From Flavobacterium fryxellicola (GTDB taxonomy: Bacteria; Bacteroidota; Bacteroidia; Flavobacteriales; Flavobacteriaceae): a stretch of 64,000 bases of DNA. Below the pieces are notes generated by a model, which had not been told where the DNA came from, searched no databases, and saw only the letters and a list, made by a program, of their open reading frames with translations. Position 1 is the stretch's first letter. Each line of letters opens with the position of its first letter. The position numbers were made by a program, and so were the translations under genes. Below, piece after piece: positions 1 to 9,222 of this stretch. The stretch is taken from NCBI RefSeq assembly GCF_900143245.1, contig NZ_FRDK01000002.1, positions 124,001 through 188,000 on the forward strand, given 5' to 3'.

Positions 1-408
1 TCCAAAGAAAGCGATGAAAATATCGTAAATATTAGGTGAAGTCCTGGCTAAAAGTTCGGATTGGGTATCTTTGAAGGGGCTTAGGAAAAAGTAAATAGTA
101 GATACTAATAAACTTACAACCGTAGCGATGAGTAAATTTTTAAGTGATCTTTTGAGCAAATTAAAATCATAAATTCCTAGGCCAAAACCGGCTCCGATAA
201 TTGGTCCCATCAACGGAGAAATAAGCATTGCACCAATAATAACTGCAGTTGAATTGACATTCAAACCTACTGAAGCAACCACAATGGCACAAGCTAAAAT
301 CCATAGGTTCGAACCTCTAAAAGAGATGTTTGATTTTACATTATCCAACACTTTCTTCTTGTTCTCTTCGCCGCTATGTAAGTCAATAAAATTTACTACT
401 TTATTCAT
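1..408 (-). CDS. DUF389 domain membrane protein, C-terminus cut by window edge
   Basis: An open frame runs from an ATG at 408 down to base 1 with no stop, giving the first 136 residues. The protein starts [20 protein letters not shown] and then has hydrophobic segments. The stretch [20 protein letters not shown] (about residues 61-80) is the signature of the DUF389 family (TIGR00341), integral membrane proteins of unknown function. A second membrane segment follows a short basic loop ([11 protein letters not shown]). The gene is divergent from susC, with about 440 bases between them. The function is unknown. The family call is firm; the missing C-terminal part cannot be judged. Confidence 0.8.
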   Translation of the reverse strand, partial: MNKVVNFIDLHSGEENKKKVLDNVKSNISFRGSNLWILACAIVVASVGLNVNSTAVIIGAMLISPLMGPIIGAGFGLGIYDFNLLKRSLKNLLIATVVSLLVSTIYFFLSPFKDTQSELLARTSPNIYDIFIAFFG

Positions 409-852
409 TTTACCTCGTTTATTTCTATATTGAATTACATGTCTTTCTCACCATTTTGCCTTTGCAGTTATCCGTCAAGGCAGCAAGATAACCATTTTTG
501 AACTAATTGAAAACTTTCACTTTGAATCTTCTAATTGGTTACACAATACAGCTGCTTCATTCGTAGATTTAAAATAAGTGAAACCAATTCAACCTTAAAA
601 TTAGAAAAATACATTCAAGTAAACCAATCTCAATTTAAATATGACAAAAAATAGCAACAAGGAAAAGCCATTCGTAAGGCATTCACAAATTTAATTTGCT
701 AAACGTCTTTTATTACGAAATCTGTTTTTTTCTGTTAAAAAAAATAAATTATTACTAATTAAACGATAAACAAACATTTTTAACACCAATAACATACTTT
801 ATTTAACATTTTATTTAGATATTTGAACTAACTAATCTTAAATAATCCGAAA
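409..852. promoter_or_regulatory. Divergent intergenic region between DUF389 gene and susC
   Basis: A 444-base AT-rich stretch without a convincing gene. Near susC there is GATATTTG (818-825), one base off the Bacteroidota -7 consensus TAnnTTTG and about 28 bases before the start codon, so it may be the susC promoter; no clear TTG partner is seen. At roughly 467-505 a short hairpin can form from GTTATC and GATAAC. No sigma/anti-sigma genes, which often control SusC/SusD pairs, lie in the visible part. Confidence 0.3.
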
Positions 853-3840
853 ATGAGAATTAAATTAAAACATTTTTTGAGCGTCTTGTTTGTTCTTTTT
901 GTACAATTGATATTTGCTCAAGAAAGTACCCTAACTGGTAAAGTTACCGATATGGGCGGTCTTCCAATTCCTGGAGCTAACATTATTGTTAAAGGAACAA
1001 CCATTAGCGCGCAAACAAATTTTGATGGTGAGTTTACCATAAATGCGCAAAGAGGGCAAATTTTAGTAGTGAGCTTTGTAGGGATGAAAACTGTAGAAGT
1101 TACTGCAACTACCTCAATGCTGATAAAGCTCGGTGATGCTTCAAATCAACTAGAAACAGTTGTTGTAGTTGGGTATGGAACCCAAAGCAAAAAGAAATTG
1201 ACAGATAATATTGCTCGTGTAACAGCAAAAGACATCCAACAAATTCCAGTATCTAATGTTCAAAATGCCTTAGTTGGTAAATTAGCAGGGGTACAAATTA
1301 CGCAAACTAATGGTAAAGTAGATGGAGGAATAAACATTCGAGTACGAGGTGCAGCAAGTATTAGTGCAGGTACACAACCCCTTTATGTTTTGGACGGCAT
1401 TCCTTTGGTGACTACGAATGAATCTAGTAATGGAGCACCAACCAATCCATTGCTCACATTAAGCCCAAACGAAATCGAATCTATTGATGTCCTTAAAGAT
1501 GCATCATCAGCAGCCATTTATGGCGCTAGAGGAGCAAATGGTGTGGTTTTAATTACTACAAAAAGAGGTAAGGAAGGTAAAGGAACGTTCTCCATCAACC
1601 TTTCTCAAGGAGTTAGCCAAGCTACTAATAAAAGAAAATGGCTGAATGCAGATCAGTACATTGAATTGTTTACTGAGGCATCTATCAATGGACTTGGCGA
1701 TGCTGCTGAGGCTGAAGATACTTTTGAGTTTTTAGCTCAAGGAACAGACTGGAGAAACCGAGAAGTGGATACAGACTGGCAGGATACTGCCTTTCAAGAT
1801 GGATATAATACCGATGCTGATTTTTCAGTATCTGGAGGAGATGCGAAGACAAGATATTTCTTTTCTGGTGCTTACAACAATACCACTGGTATTATCAATA
1901 GTAACGCATTAGAAAGAATAACAGCGAGAAGCAATGTGTCTCACAAAATTTCAGACCGTTTTACAGCTGGTATGAATTTAAGTTTTTCGAGATCCCAAAT
2001 TGATCGTGTGCAAGATGACAACTCTTTTACAACTCCTTTACAAGCTGTAGCGCAATCTCCGTTATCTCCTGCTCGTTTAGCAGACGGAACTGCTAATCCA
2101 AATACCTTATATGCGAATTACTTATTAGCTATTGATAATGCGTTTTGGAAAACACTCATGAGAAGAGTTACTGGTAAAGTATATGGAGAATTTAAAATTC
2201 TTCCCTCTTTAAAAGCCAATTCAGATTTCTCTTATGACTTGTTGTCACAAACAGAAGATGCTTGGTCTGGTAGAAATACCCCTTTCATGGCCACTGATGG
2301 AGAAGTTTTTGCAACTTCTGTAAATAATGAGACGTATATCTACAGTAACTATTTGACCTTCGATAAAACCTTTGGTGAAAAACACGATATTAATGCGGTA
2401 GCTGGTATAGAATTTAATAAATTCAATCGAAGATTTCAAAGTGTTACTAGTATTTACTTTCCAAACGACTCTTTTCAAACCGTTGATGGTGGTGCAGAAG
2501 TAAATGCAGGATCTGGAAATGAAACGGATTACACCTTCGTCTCTCAATTCGGCAGACTTACTTACTCATTTGCTGACAAATACATTTTCAAAGCCAGTAT
2601 CCGTCGTGATGGTTCTTCCCGTTTTGGTAAAAACGAGAGATTTGGTACTTTTCCCGCGTTTTCGGCAGGTTGGATTATTTCGGAAGAGAGCTTCTTAAAA
2701 GAAAATGCTACGCTGACTTTCTTAAAACTAAAAGGAAGCTGGGGAAAATTAGGAAATGCTGAATTGGGTAATTTTGCTTCACGCCAATTGTTTGGATCAA
2801 ATCCTTACAACCTGAAATCAGGACTTTCATTCGCTCAAGCTGGAAATGATAATCTTACTTGGGAAAAATCAACTCAAATTGATTTTGGTGTTGAATTTGG
2901 TTTGTTAAACAGAATCAGTGTTGAAGCGGATTATTACAGAAAAAATACAAATGGATTACTTTTTAGTGTTCCCTTATCCATTAGTTCTGGAGCAACTTCA
3001 ATCAACCAAAACATCGGTGAAGTACAAAGTAGTGGAGTGGAATTTACTTTGAATACAAAGAACATTGACTCTGACAATCTTAAATGGAATACAAGTTTCA
3101 ATATTACAACTAATGAATCCGAAGTATTGTCTATGCCTAATAACAATAAGGATATCGTAGGAACCTTCACTATTAACCGCGTAGGAGAAAATATTTCATC
3201 CTTTTATCTTGTAGAATATGCTGGAGTAGATCCTGCTAATGGAGATGCTTTGTTTGTTAAAAACACACTTAATACAGATGGCTCCCTAGACAAATCAACA
3301 ACCAACAATTACGCTACAGCTAAAAGAGTGATATCAGGAAATCCTTTTCCTACCTTAATGGCTGGTTTAACCAATACAATCAACTATAAAGGAATTGATT
3401 TTTCTTTTACATTCCAGGGAGAATGGGGTGCTAGTATCTATAATTCTGCTGGTATTTATCAATCCGTTGCTGCAGATTATTTTGACAACCAAACAATTGA
3501 TCAATTGGATCGCTGGCAAAATCCTGGAGATATCACTAATGTTCCCCAAGCCCGATTATATGGTAGTAATGGAACTGGAGCATCTACACGATTTTTAGAT
3601 AAATCTGATTTTGTTCGTTTAAGAAACTTAACATTAGGCTACTCTTTATCAGGTAATGCTATAAAAGAACTTGGGATGACAAGCGTACGTCTCTATGCAA
3701 CCGGCGTTAACTTGCTTACTTTTACAAACTATTCTGGTTATGATCCTGAAGCAAGAAGAGATGATACAGGTATTGGAGAGGAATTTTATTCTACACCACC
3801 TGCGAGAACAATTGCATTGGGAGTGAACATTAATTTTTAA
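853..3840 (+). CDS. SusC/RagA-type TonB-linked outer membrane transporter
   Basis: The 995-residue product has a signal peptide (cut near FAQ-ES, residue 23). Next comes a carboxypeptidase-D-like beta-sandwich domain (LTGKVTDMGGLPIPGANIIV, about 27-46), typical of SusC proteins. A TonB plug follows, with the hallmark AGTQPLYVLDGIPL and the motif DVLKDASSAAIYGARGANGV. The rest is a long beta-barrel ending in a terminal F (ALGVNINF). SusC proteins import oligomers (sugars, peptides) across the outer membrane together with a SusD lipoprotein, which is the next gene 10 bases on. The length is normal for the family. The substrate cannot be read from sequence; the arginase and cyanophycinase genes nearby suggest a nitrogen-rich peptide or polymer, which is inference. 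Confidence 0.95.
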   Translation: MRIKLKHFLSVLFVLFVQLIFAQESTLTGKVTDMGGLPIPGANIIVKGTTISAQTNFDGEFTINAQRGQILVVSFVGMKTVEVTATTSMLIKLGDASNQLETVVVVGYGTQSKKKLTDNIARVTAKDIQQIPVSNVQNALVGKLAGVQITQTNGKVDGGINIRVRGAASISAGTQPLYVLDGIPLVTTNESSNGAPTNPLLTLSPNEIESIDVLKDASSAAIYGARGANGVVLITTKRGKEGKGTFSINLSQGVSQATNKRKWLNADQYIELFTEASINGLGDAAEAEDTFEFLAQGTDWRNREVDTDWQDTAFQDGYNTDADFSVSGGDAKTRYFFSGAYNNTTGIINSNALERITARSNVSHKISDRFTAGMNLSFSRSQIDRVQDDNSFTTPLQAVAQSPLSPARLADGTANPNTLYANYLLAIDNAFWKTLMRRVTGKVYGEFKILPSLKANSDFSYDLLSQTEDAWSGRNTPFMATDGEVFATSVNNETYIYSNYLTFDKTFGEKHDINAVAGIEFNKFNRRFQSVTSIYFPNDSFQTVDGGAEVNAGSGNETDYTFVSQFGRLTYSFADKYIFKASIRRDGSSRFGKNERFGTFPAFSAGWIISEESFLKENATLTFLKLKGSWGKLGNAELGNFASRQLFGSNPYNLKSGLSFAQAGNDNLTWEKSTQIDFGVEFGLLNRISVEADYYRKNTNGLLFSVPLSISSGATSINQNIGEVQSSGVEFTLNTKNIDSDNLKWNTSFNITTNESEVLSMPNNNKDIVGTFTINRVGENISSFYLVEYAGVDPANGDALFVKNTLNTDGSLDKSTTNNYATAKRVISGNPFPTLMAGLTNTINYKGIDFSFTFQGEWGASIYNSAGIYQSVAADYFDNQTIDQLDRWQNPGDITNVPQARLYGSNGTGASTRFLDKSDFVRLRNLTLGYSLSGNAIKELGMTSVRLYATGVNLLTFTNYSGYDPEARRDDTGIGEEFYSTPPARTIALGVNINF

Positions 3841-3850
3841 AAATAAAAAA

Positions 3851-5242
3851 ATGAAATCAAATAAATTAATCTTAATTATTCTTTTCGCTACTTTTTTTGC
3901 AAGTTGTGATAGTGAATTAGAAATTGATCCAAGACAAAATGAGGATGCAACAGTAACATTAAGTACTGAATCTGGTATTATGAATATCTTAACAGGTGCC
4001 TATGCTATAGCTGCAGATGGTGATGTTTATGGCGGTCGAATTTTGACTTCAGCAGATTTATTAGCGCAGACTGGAATCACCGCAACAACCGACTTTAGAT
4101 GGAGAGGAACTTTTGCAGAATGCAGACAAATGTATTCCAAAACGATGTTAGTTAACAATGGTTTTGTTCAACAAATTTACACTAGAAATTACCAAATTAT
4201 TAATGCTGCCAATACCGTTATCGAGAACGTAGATAAAGTACAGGATCCTGCTAAACGAGCCACCATGGTCGCTGAAGCAACTTTTTTGAAATCATTAGCT
4301 TATTTTGATCTGGTTCGTTTTTACGCAAAACCTTATGAAGCAGGCCAAGCCAATAGTCAACTAGGTGTTGTCATCAGACCAAATGCCATCTATGATTTTA
4401 CTATTGATTTAGCAAAAGAAAGAAGCACTGTAAGTGAAGTTTACGCGTTGATCATTACTGGCTTAAACCTTGCTTATAATGATCTTCCAGAAGAAAATAG
4501 TTTTTACGCTGACAAGTATGCTGCCAAAGCTTTATTGGCCAGAGTGTATTTACAACAAGGAAATTATCCTGCTGCTAGAGATGCTGCTCATGAGGTAATT
4601 GAAAATAGTGGTCGCACGCTATCCACTAAATATGCCAACGCTTTCAATCATGATGTCAATCAAAGTGAGGATATTTTTGCAATCCAAATCACAAAACAAA
4701 CGGGAGAAAATGAAGTAACTAATTTATATGCTTCTGAAAATAATGGTGGTCGTGGTGGTGATATCGAAATTAGATCTAATTATTTGAATAAATTTACTGA
4801 TCCTGCTGATGAAAGACGTAATTTCAATTACATCAATCCAGACAACGGAAGACGATTGACTTCAAAGTATACAAACCAGTTTGGCGACGTGCAATTAATG
4901 CGTCTCGCAGAGATGTATTTGATTAGAGCTGAGGCAAATTTTAGAGAAGGCACGTTCCTTGGCAACACGCCATTGACGGATATCAATTTACTTAGAACAC
5001 GTGCAAACGCTGCAAATTTCTTAACCGTGAACTTAGCTTCTATCTTAAGAGAACGCGAGTTGGAATTAGCAATGGAAGGATTTGCAATTCATGATTTAAA
5101 AAGAACAAAACGTTCCATTGATGTATTTGCTGATGGTTCAAAATTAATTCCTTACAATGACAATACTTTAGTATTTCCAATTCCTTTAAGAGAAATGGAT
5201 ACTAATAGTAAAATTACTCAAAATCCTGGTTACGGAAGTTAA
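3851..5242 (+). CDS. RagB/SusD-family outer membrane lipoprotein
   Basis: The 463-residue product has a lipoprotein signal: a hydrophobic stretch then FFASC with the lipid-bearing Cys19. The body has the helical TPR-like pattern of SusD: an N-terminal stretch with NIIN/ANTVIENVDKV, AEATFLKSLAYFDLVRFYA, KAALLARVYLQQGNYPAARD-like repeats, and the C-terminal RLAEMYLIRAEANFREG and IPLREMDTNSKITQNPGY seen in nearly all RagB/SusD proteins. It acts as the surface lid that binds ligand for the SusC barrel. It lies 10 bases after susC, so the two are almost surely co-transcribed. A strong hairpin terminator follows at 5311-5345. Confidence 0.95.
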   Translation: MKSNKLILIILFATFFASCDSELEIDPRQNEDATVTLSTESGIMNILTGAYAIAADGDVYGGRILTSADLLAQTGITATTDFRWRGTFAECRQMYSKTMLVNNGFVQQIYTRNYQIINAANTVIENVDKVQDPAKRATMVAEATFLKSLAYFDLVRFYAKPYEAGQANSQLGVVIRPNAIYDFTIDLAKERSTVSEVYALIITGLNLAYNDLPEENSFYADKYAAKALLARVYLQQGNYPAARDAAHEVIENSGRTLSTKYANAFNHDVNQSEDIFAIQITKQTGENEVTNLYASENNGGRGGDIEIRSNYLNKFTDPADERRNFNYINPDNGRRLTSKYTNQFGDVQLMRLAEMYLIRAEANFREGTFLGNTPLTDINLLRTRANAANFLTVNLASILRERELELAMEGFAIHDLKRTKRSIDVFADGSKLIPYNDNTLVFPIPLREMDTNSKITQNPGYGS

Positions 5243-5310
5243 TACAGTTTAGGCCTATTAGGATTAAAACACAATTCTTCTGGCTTAACTTCCAGAAATC
5301 ATGAAAATTA

Positions 5311-5345
5311 AAAAGCCCGAAATCATTTTTAGATTTCGGGCTTTT
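5311..5345. terminator. Bidirectional intrinsic terminator between susD and arginase
   Basis: A perfect 14-bp stem: AAAAGCCCGAAATC (5311-5324) pairs with GATTTCGGGCTTTT (5332-5345) around a 7-base loop. A-run and T-run ends serve both strands, fitting the convergent genes. Confidence 0.92.
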
Positions 5346-5365
5346 ATGTTAAACAGCTCTTAAAA

Positions 5366-6328
5366 TTATTCGATTGGCACACTAAGTTCGGACGTAATAG
5401 CCTCTAATACTTCAAAAGCAGTTTCAGCCATTTTATTTCCTTTAGTATCTAACAGCGGATTTATTTCCACAAATTCGATACAAACGACCTTTTTAGTTTG
5501 AATAATTTGATTAATCATTGCAATAATTTCGTACTGATCGAATCCTTTAGGAACTGGCGTTCCTGTCCCGTATGAAATCATATCGCAATCCATGGAATCC
5601 ACATCAAAAGAGATATATAAAACTTCACAATGCGCGACTTTAGTCAATGCCTCCGAAACACATTTTTGTAATCCTCTAAACCGTACTTCGTCGACTTTAT
5701 AATTTTTGATGCGCAATTTTTCAATTTGCTTATCCTCTTCTTCCTCAGTATCACGAACACCAAAATAGATTAGATTTTCAGCCAAAACTTTAGGTCCTTT
5801 GTACCCTATATTTTTCATGTCCTCCCAATGTTGCTGCGTTTCTGGAGCCACATCATTATTCTGACAACTCAAATTATCATCAGCAAGAGCCGCAGACAAA
5901 GGCATTCCATGAATATTTCCAGAAGGCGAAGTATAAGGCGAATGCAAATCAGCATGAGCATCAATCCAAAACACACCGATATTTTGCTCTGGATATGCTG
6001 CTTTTATTCCGCTTAAAGTTCCTAATGCCGAGGAATGATCTCCTGATAAAACTATTGGAAAGTAATTCCCTTCTAAGTTTTTCTTTACTGCATTGCAAAC
6101 TCTGGTGCATTGCTCTACAACATGCTCAATTCTTTTAGCGGAGGAGCTCCTATTTTTATCGTAAATCGATTCGTTGTGTGTCCTTACATCTTCAAACTCA
6201 AATTGATTAAAATAATCGCTGTCTTGATTGATTGCTGCAATTTCGATAGCATCAATCCCTAAATCGGATCCTCGTGTACCAGCACCTATATCAGATCTAT
6301 TCTTTATTAATTTTATCGTTTTTCCCAT
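5366..6328 (-). CDS. rocF: Arginase (ureohydrolase family)
   Basis: The 320-residue product hydrolyses L-arginine to ornithine and urea in the cytoplasm. The binuclear manganese motifs of the family are visible: SGDHSSALGT (His98), DAHADLHS (Asp123, His125, Asp127) and SFDVDSMDCD (Asp242, Asp244). GTGTPVPKGF follows, where many relatives have a proline before the first glycine. The length is normal. The gene starts 10 bases after the stop of ornithine aminotransferase, so the two form an operon and do consecutive steps. Formiminoglutamase or agmatinase are relatives, but the partnership with the aminotransferase favours arginase. Confidence 0.9.
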   Translation of the reverse strand: MGKTIKLIKNRSDIGAGTRGSDLGIDAIEIAAINQDSDYFNQFEFEDVRTHNESIYDKNRSSSAKRIEHVVEQCTRVCNAVKKNLEGNYFPIVLSGDHSSALGTLSGIKAAYPEQNIGVFWIDAHADLHSPYTSPSGNIHGMPLSAALADDNLSCQNNDVAPETQQHWEDMKNIGYKGPKVLAENLIYFGVRDTEEEEDKQIEKLRIKNYKVDEVRFRGLQKCVSEALTKVAHCEVLYISFDVDSMDCDMISYGTGTPVPKGFDQYEIIAMINQIIQTKKVVCIEFVEINPLLDTKGNKMAETAFEVLEAITSELSVPIE

Positions 6329-6338
6329 GATCTATAAA

Positions 6339-7622
6339 TTATCTGAAATCGTTTAACGCTTTTTCTATGATAGCCAAACATTCCTGTATTTGAGATTCAG
6401 TAATGACTAAGGGTGGCGCGAATCGAATTTTATTGCCATGTGTTGGCTTGGCCAATAGACCATAATCTCTAAATTTCATACAAATATCCCAAGCTAAATC
6501 GGATTCCTCACCACTATTGATCACAATAGCATTTAATAATCCTTTACCACGAACCAATGTGATTATAGGATTTCTTGAAGCAATCTCGTTAAGTCCAATT
6601 CTTAAAACTTCCCCTAAGTGGGCGGCATTTTGTGCTAAATTTTCTTCTTTTACCACTTCAAGTGCAGCAATGGCAACTGCGGCTGCGACGGGATTTCCTC
6701 CAAAGGTGGAACCGTGTTGTCCTGGTTTAATTACATTCATAATGTGATCATTAGCTAAAACTGCTGAAACCGGATACACACCACCTGAAATGGCTTTTCC
6801 TAAAATAAGAATATCTGGTTTTACTTCTGGTCTTGCTTCACAACCTTTTTTACAATCACAATTCCCACAAGTTGCTAATAACCTTCCAGTACGAGCAATT
6901 CCGGTTTGTACTTCATCGGCAATAAACAAAACATTATGTTGCTCACAAAGCGCTTTAGCTTTAGCTAAGTATCCTTCGGCAGGAACATAAACTCCCGCTT
7001 CTCCTTGAATTGGTTCTACTAAAAATCCTGCGATATTTTTGGAAGATTGCAGTACGTTCTCCAAAGCATCAACATCATCATAAGGTATTTTGATAAATCC
7101 AGCTGTAAAAGGTCCAAAGTTTTTACGGGCACTTTCATCATTTGAAAAAGAAATAATGGTTGTTGTTCTCCCGTGAAAATTATTTTCACAAACAATGATT
7201 TGCGCTTGATTTTCAGGAATTCCTTTTACCTCATACGCCCATTTTCTACATAATTTCAACGCCGTTTCCACTGCTTCTGCACCCGTGTTCATTGGCAATA
7301 CTTTATCAAAATTAAAATACTTAGTAACATATTCTTCAAAGGGTCCTAATTGATCGTTATGAAAAGCACGGGAAGTCAACGTTAATGTTTGCGCTTGTTT
7401 TACCATAGCACCTACAATTTTTGGATGACAATGTCCTTGATTCACAGCGGAATACGCTGATAAAAAATCATAATATTTTTTACCGTCCACATCCCAAACA
7501 TGAACCCCTTCGCCTCGTTCTAAAACTACAGGTAAGGGATGGTAATTATGAGCTCCATATTGATTCTCTTTTGCTATCAACGCTTCCGATTTTGAAGAAA
7601 GGTTTTGTTCTGTATGTGTCAT
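6339..7622 (-). CDS. rocD: Ornithine-oxo-acid aminotransferase
   Basis: The 427-residue PLP enzyme moves the delta-amino group of ornithine to 2-oxoglutarate, giving glutamate-5-semialdehyde and glutamate. It shows the class III aminotransferase pattern: [17 protein letters not shown] (about 112-128), [29 protein letters not shown] and [17 protein letters not shown] with PLP lysine Lys276, then [10 protein letters not shown]. Between TGRLLA and PEVKPD it has a cysteine cluster, [10 protein letters not shown] (252-261), absent from classical OATs such as those of Bacillus or human. First gene of the operon with arginase; a textbook promoter lies just upstream and an Lrp-type regulator is divergent. 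Confidence 0.93.
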   Translation of the reverse strand: MTHTEQNLSSKSEALIAKENQYGAHNYHPLPVVLERGEGVHVWDVDGKKYYDFLSAYSAVNQGHCHPKIVGAMVKQAQTLTLTSRAFHNDQLGPFEEYVTKYFNFDKVLPMNTGAEAVETALKLCRKWAYEVKGIPENQAQIIVCENNFHGRTTTIISFSNDESARKNFGPFTAGFIKIPYDDVDALENVLQSSKNIAGFLVEPIQGEAGVYVPAEGYLAKAKALCEQHNVLFIADEVQTGIARTGRLLATCGNCDCKKGCEARPEVKPDILILGKAISGGVYPVSAVLANDHIMNVIKPGQHGSTFGGNPVAAAVAIAALEVVKEENLAQNAAHLGEVLRIGLNEIASRNPIITLVRGKGLLNAIVINSGEESDLAWDICMKFRDYGLLAKPTHGNKIRFAPPLVITESQIQECLAIIEKALNDFR

Positions 7623-7650
7623 GATGTTTATATTTTAAAATAGTAAAGCA

Positions 7651-7680
7651 CAAAACTACTACTATTTTTTAATTTGGCAA
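7651..7680 (-). promoter_or_regulatory. Promoter of rocD-rocF (TTG-N19-TAGTTTTG)
   Basis: On the minus strand TTG (7680-7678) is followed after 19 bases by TAGTTTTG (7658-7651), an exact match to the flavobacterial TAnnTTTG -7 element with ideal spacing. The start codon is at 7622, giving a leader of about 20 bases. Confidence 0.75.
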
Positions 7681-7769
7681 TAAAAATAAATGTTTTGACT
7701 TTTAAAAAGATATTATTTAAAAATATTTCTTTAATTTACATTAAAATAAGTCATTATTTCAAATATGCA

Positions 7770-7796
7770 TTTCGATAAACAACTATTTTCGAAATA
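7770..7796. promoter_or_regulatory. Possible operator dyad in the rocD/lrp divergent region
   Basis: TTTCGAAA (7787-7794) is a perfect 8-base dyad, and a related half TTTCGAT lies at 7770-7776, about 17 bases away. It sits between the divergent rocD and lrp promoters, where an Lrp/AsnC protein could bind. A weak -7-like TACATTTA lies closer to lrp. Suggestive only. Confidence 0.3.
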
Positions 7797-7855
7797 AATA
7801 AAATTAAGTACATTTATACCTCTACAAAAACTTCATCATTAATAGTAACAATAAC

Positions 7856-8308
7856 ATGGACATATTAGACGAATTCGATATCAAAATAATCAAAGAATTA
7901 GAGAAAGATGGAAGAATGGCCTATTCCGCTATTGCGACTCATTTAAAAATATCAAACACAATGGTGCACCAACGCATCAATAGATTAACAGAGCAAGGAA
8001 TTATTACTGGTATAAAACCAGTAATCAATGAAAAAAAAGTAGGCTATGATTGGGGTTCTTTCACCGGAATCACCTTAAATAAGGATCAAGATTCAAATCG
8101 AATTATTGAGGAATTGAAAAAAATTCCAGAAATAACAGAATGTTATTATATCACGGGCTCATTTACTCTTTATGTAAAAATCATTGCCAAAGACCACGAA
8201 CACATGCGCAGTGTCCTTTATGAAAAAATAGACACTATTCCTGGCATTGCCAAAACCGATTCCATAATAGAATTGGGTTGTGCATTTAAAAGGAATATAT
8301 CGCTGTAG
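7856..8308 (+). CDS. Lrp/AsnC family transcriptional regulator
   Basis: The 150-residue product has an N-terminal winged helix-turn-helix starting DEFDIKIIKELEKDGRMAYS, with a recognition region NTMVHQRINRLTEQGIITG. A C-terminal RAM/AsnC effector domain includes ITECYYITGSFTLYVKI. Such proteins form octamers that sense amino acids. It is divergent from the rocD-rocF operon, the usual arrangement for a local regulator of arginine or ornithine catabolism, so that operon is the likely target. The exact ligand is not known from sequence. Confidence 0.92.
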   Translation: MDILDEFDIKIIKELEKDGRMAYSAIATHLKISNTMVHQRINRLTEQGIITGIKPVINEKKVGYDWGSFTGITLNKDQDSNRIIEELKKIPEITECYYITGSFTLYVKIIAKDHEHMRSVLYEKIDTIPGIAKTDSIIELGCAFKRNISL

Positions 8309-8357
8309 TAGAGAATCTATTTAACTTTATCAAACCACAAAAACCAATAAAACATTG

Positions 8358-9221
8358 ATGAAAAAATATTTACACTCCGTTCTCGCGCTTAAAGTTCATA
8401 TTGGTTTATTTGCTTTTTTGTGCTGCGCCACAATTCAGGCGCAAAGTACAAAAGGAAAACTATTCATCATTGGGGGCGGACATCGATCAGATGCGCTTAT
8501 GACGCAATTAATCAGCATTTCTGAGTTGAAGAAAAAAGATTATGTTGTTGTTTTGCCCATGTCTAGCGAAGAACCGGATAGCGCCTATATTTATTTTAAG
8601 GAACAATTTCAAAAACTGACAGCAAATCCCATTATTATGCTGAATTTTGATGCAACATCAACCAATAATAAAGTATTGAATGATTCTTTACAAAACGCAA
8701 AATTAATTTTCATTAGTGGAGGAGATCAAACTCGTTTTATGGATGTAGTCAAAAATACCCCCACATACACTGCCATTCACCGAGCTTATGAAAATGGGAG
8801 CACCATAGCGGGAACTAGTGCTGGAGCTGCGGTTATGTGCGAGCACATGATTACAGGCAACCAAAAATTAGAAACTAAATATTCTGCTACTTTTGATAAC
8901 ATCAGGCACGGAAATCTAGAAACTTCCTTAGGTTTAGGTCTGATTAAAAACGTAATTATCGACCAGCATTTTCTAAAAAGGAGCCGATACAATCGCTTAC
9001 TTACTGCTTTAGTTGAATTTCCAGAACACATAGGAATTGGTATTGATGAAAGCACTGCTCTGATTGTTCGTAATAAAGAAATCGAAATTGCTGGCGACAG
9101 CGAAGTAATTGTGTTCAAAAAACCGAAAAGAATAACCAAGTCCAAAAAGGCCAATTTGGTCAGCATCAAACGCCTAGAAATGGCTGTTTATATTCAAGGT
9201 CAAAAATTTAAAATCCGATAA
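8358..9221 (+). CDS. Cyanophycinase (peptidase S51), exported
   Basis: I start at ATG 8358, not the TTG at 8355. The 287-residue product has a signal peptide (cut near IQAQ, residue 29). The serine-peptidase body shows SGGDQTRFM (GGDQ 121-124), GTSAGAAVM with nucleophile Ser154, IIDQHFLKRSRYNRLL (His204) and GIGIDESTAL. All are typical of cyanophycinase rather than PepE. The enzyme cuts multi-L-arginyl-poly-L-aspartate (cyanophycin) into beta-Asp-Arg dipeptides. The signal peptide argues for action on external or periplasmic polymer. It ends one base before the next ORF, so the pair is translationally coupled. Confidence 0.88.
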   Translation: MKKYLHSVLALKVHIGLFAFLCCATIQAQSTKGKLFIIGGGHRSDALMTQLISISELKKKDYVVVLPMSSEEPDSAYIYFKEQFQKLTANPIIMLNFDATSTNNKVLNDSLQNAKLIFISGGDQTRFMDVVKNTPTYTAIHRAYENGSTIAGTSAGAAVMCEHMITGNQKLETKYSATFDNIRHGNLETSLGLGLIKNVIIDQHFLKRSRYNRLLTALVEFPEHIGIGIDESTALIVRNKEIEIAGDSEVIVFKKPKRITKSKKANLVSIKRLEMAVYIQGQKFKIR

Positions 9222-9222
9222 A

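Noticed and set aside
2245..2547. Minus-strand ORF of 100 codons inside susC
   Set aside because: It lies wholly within a well-supported SusC frame, has no family pattern and no ribosome-binding or promoter context.
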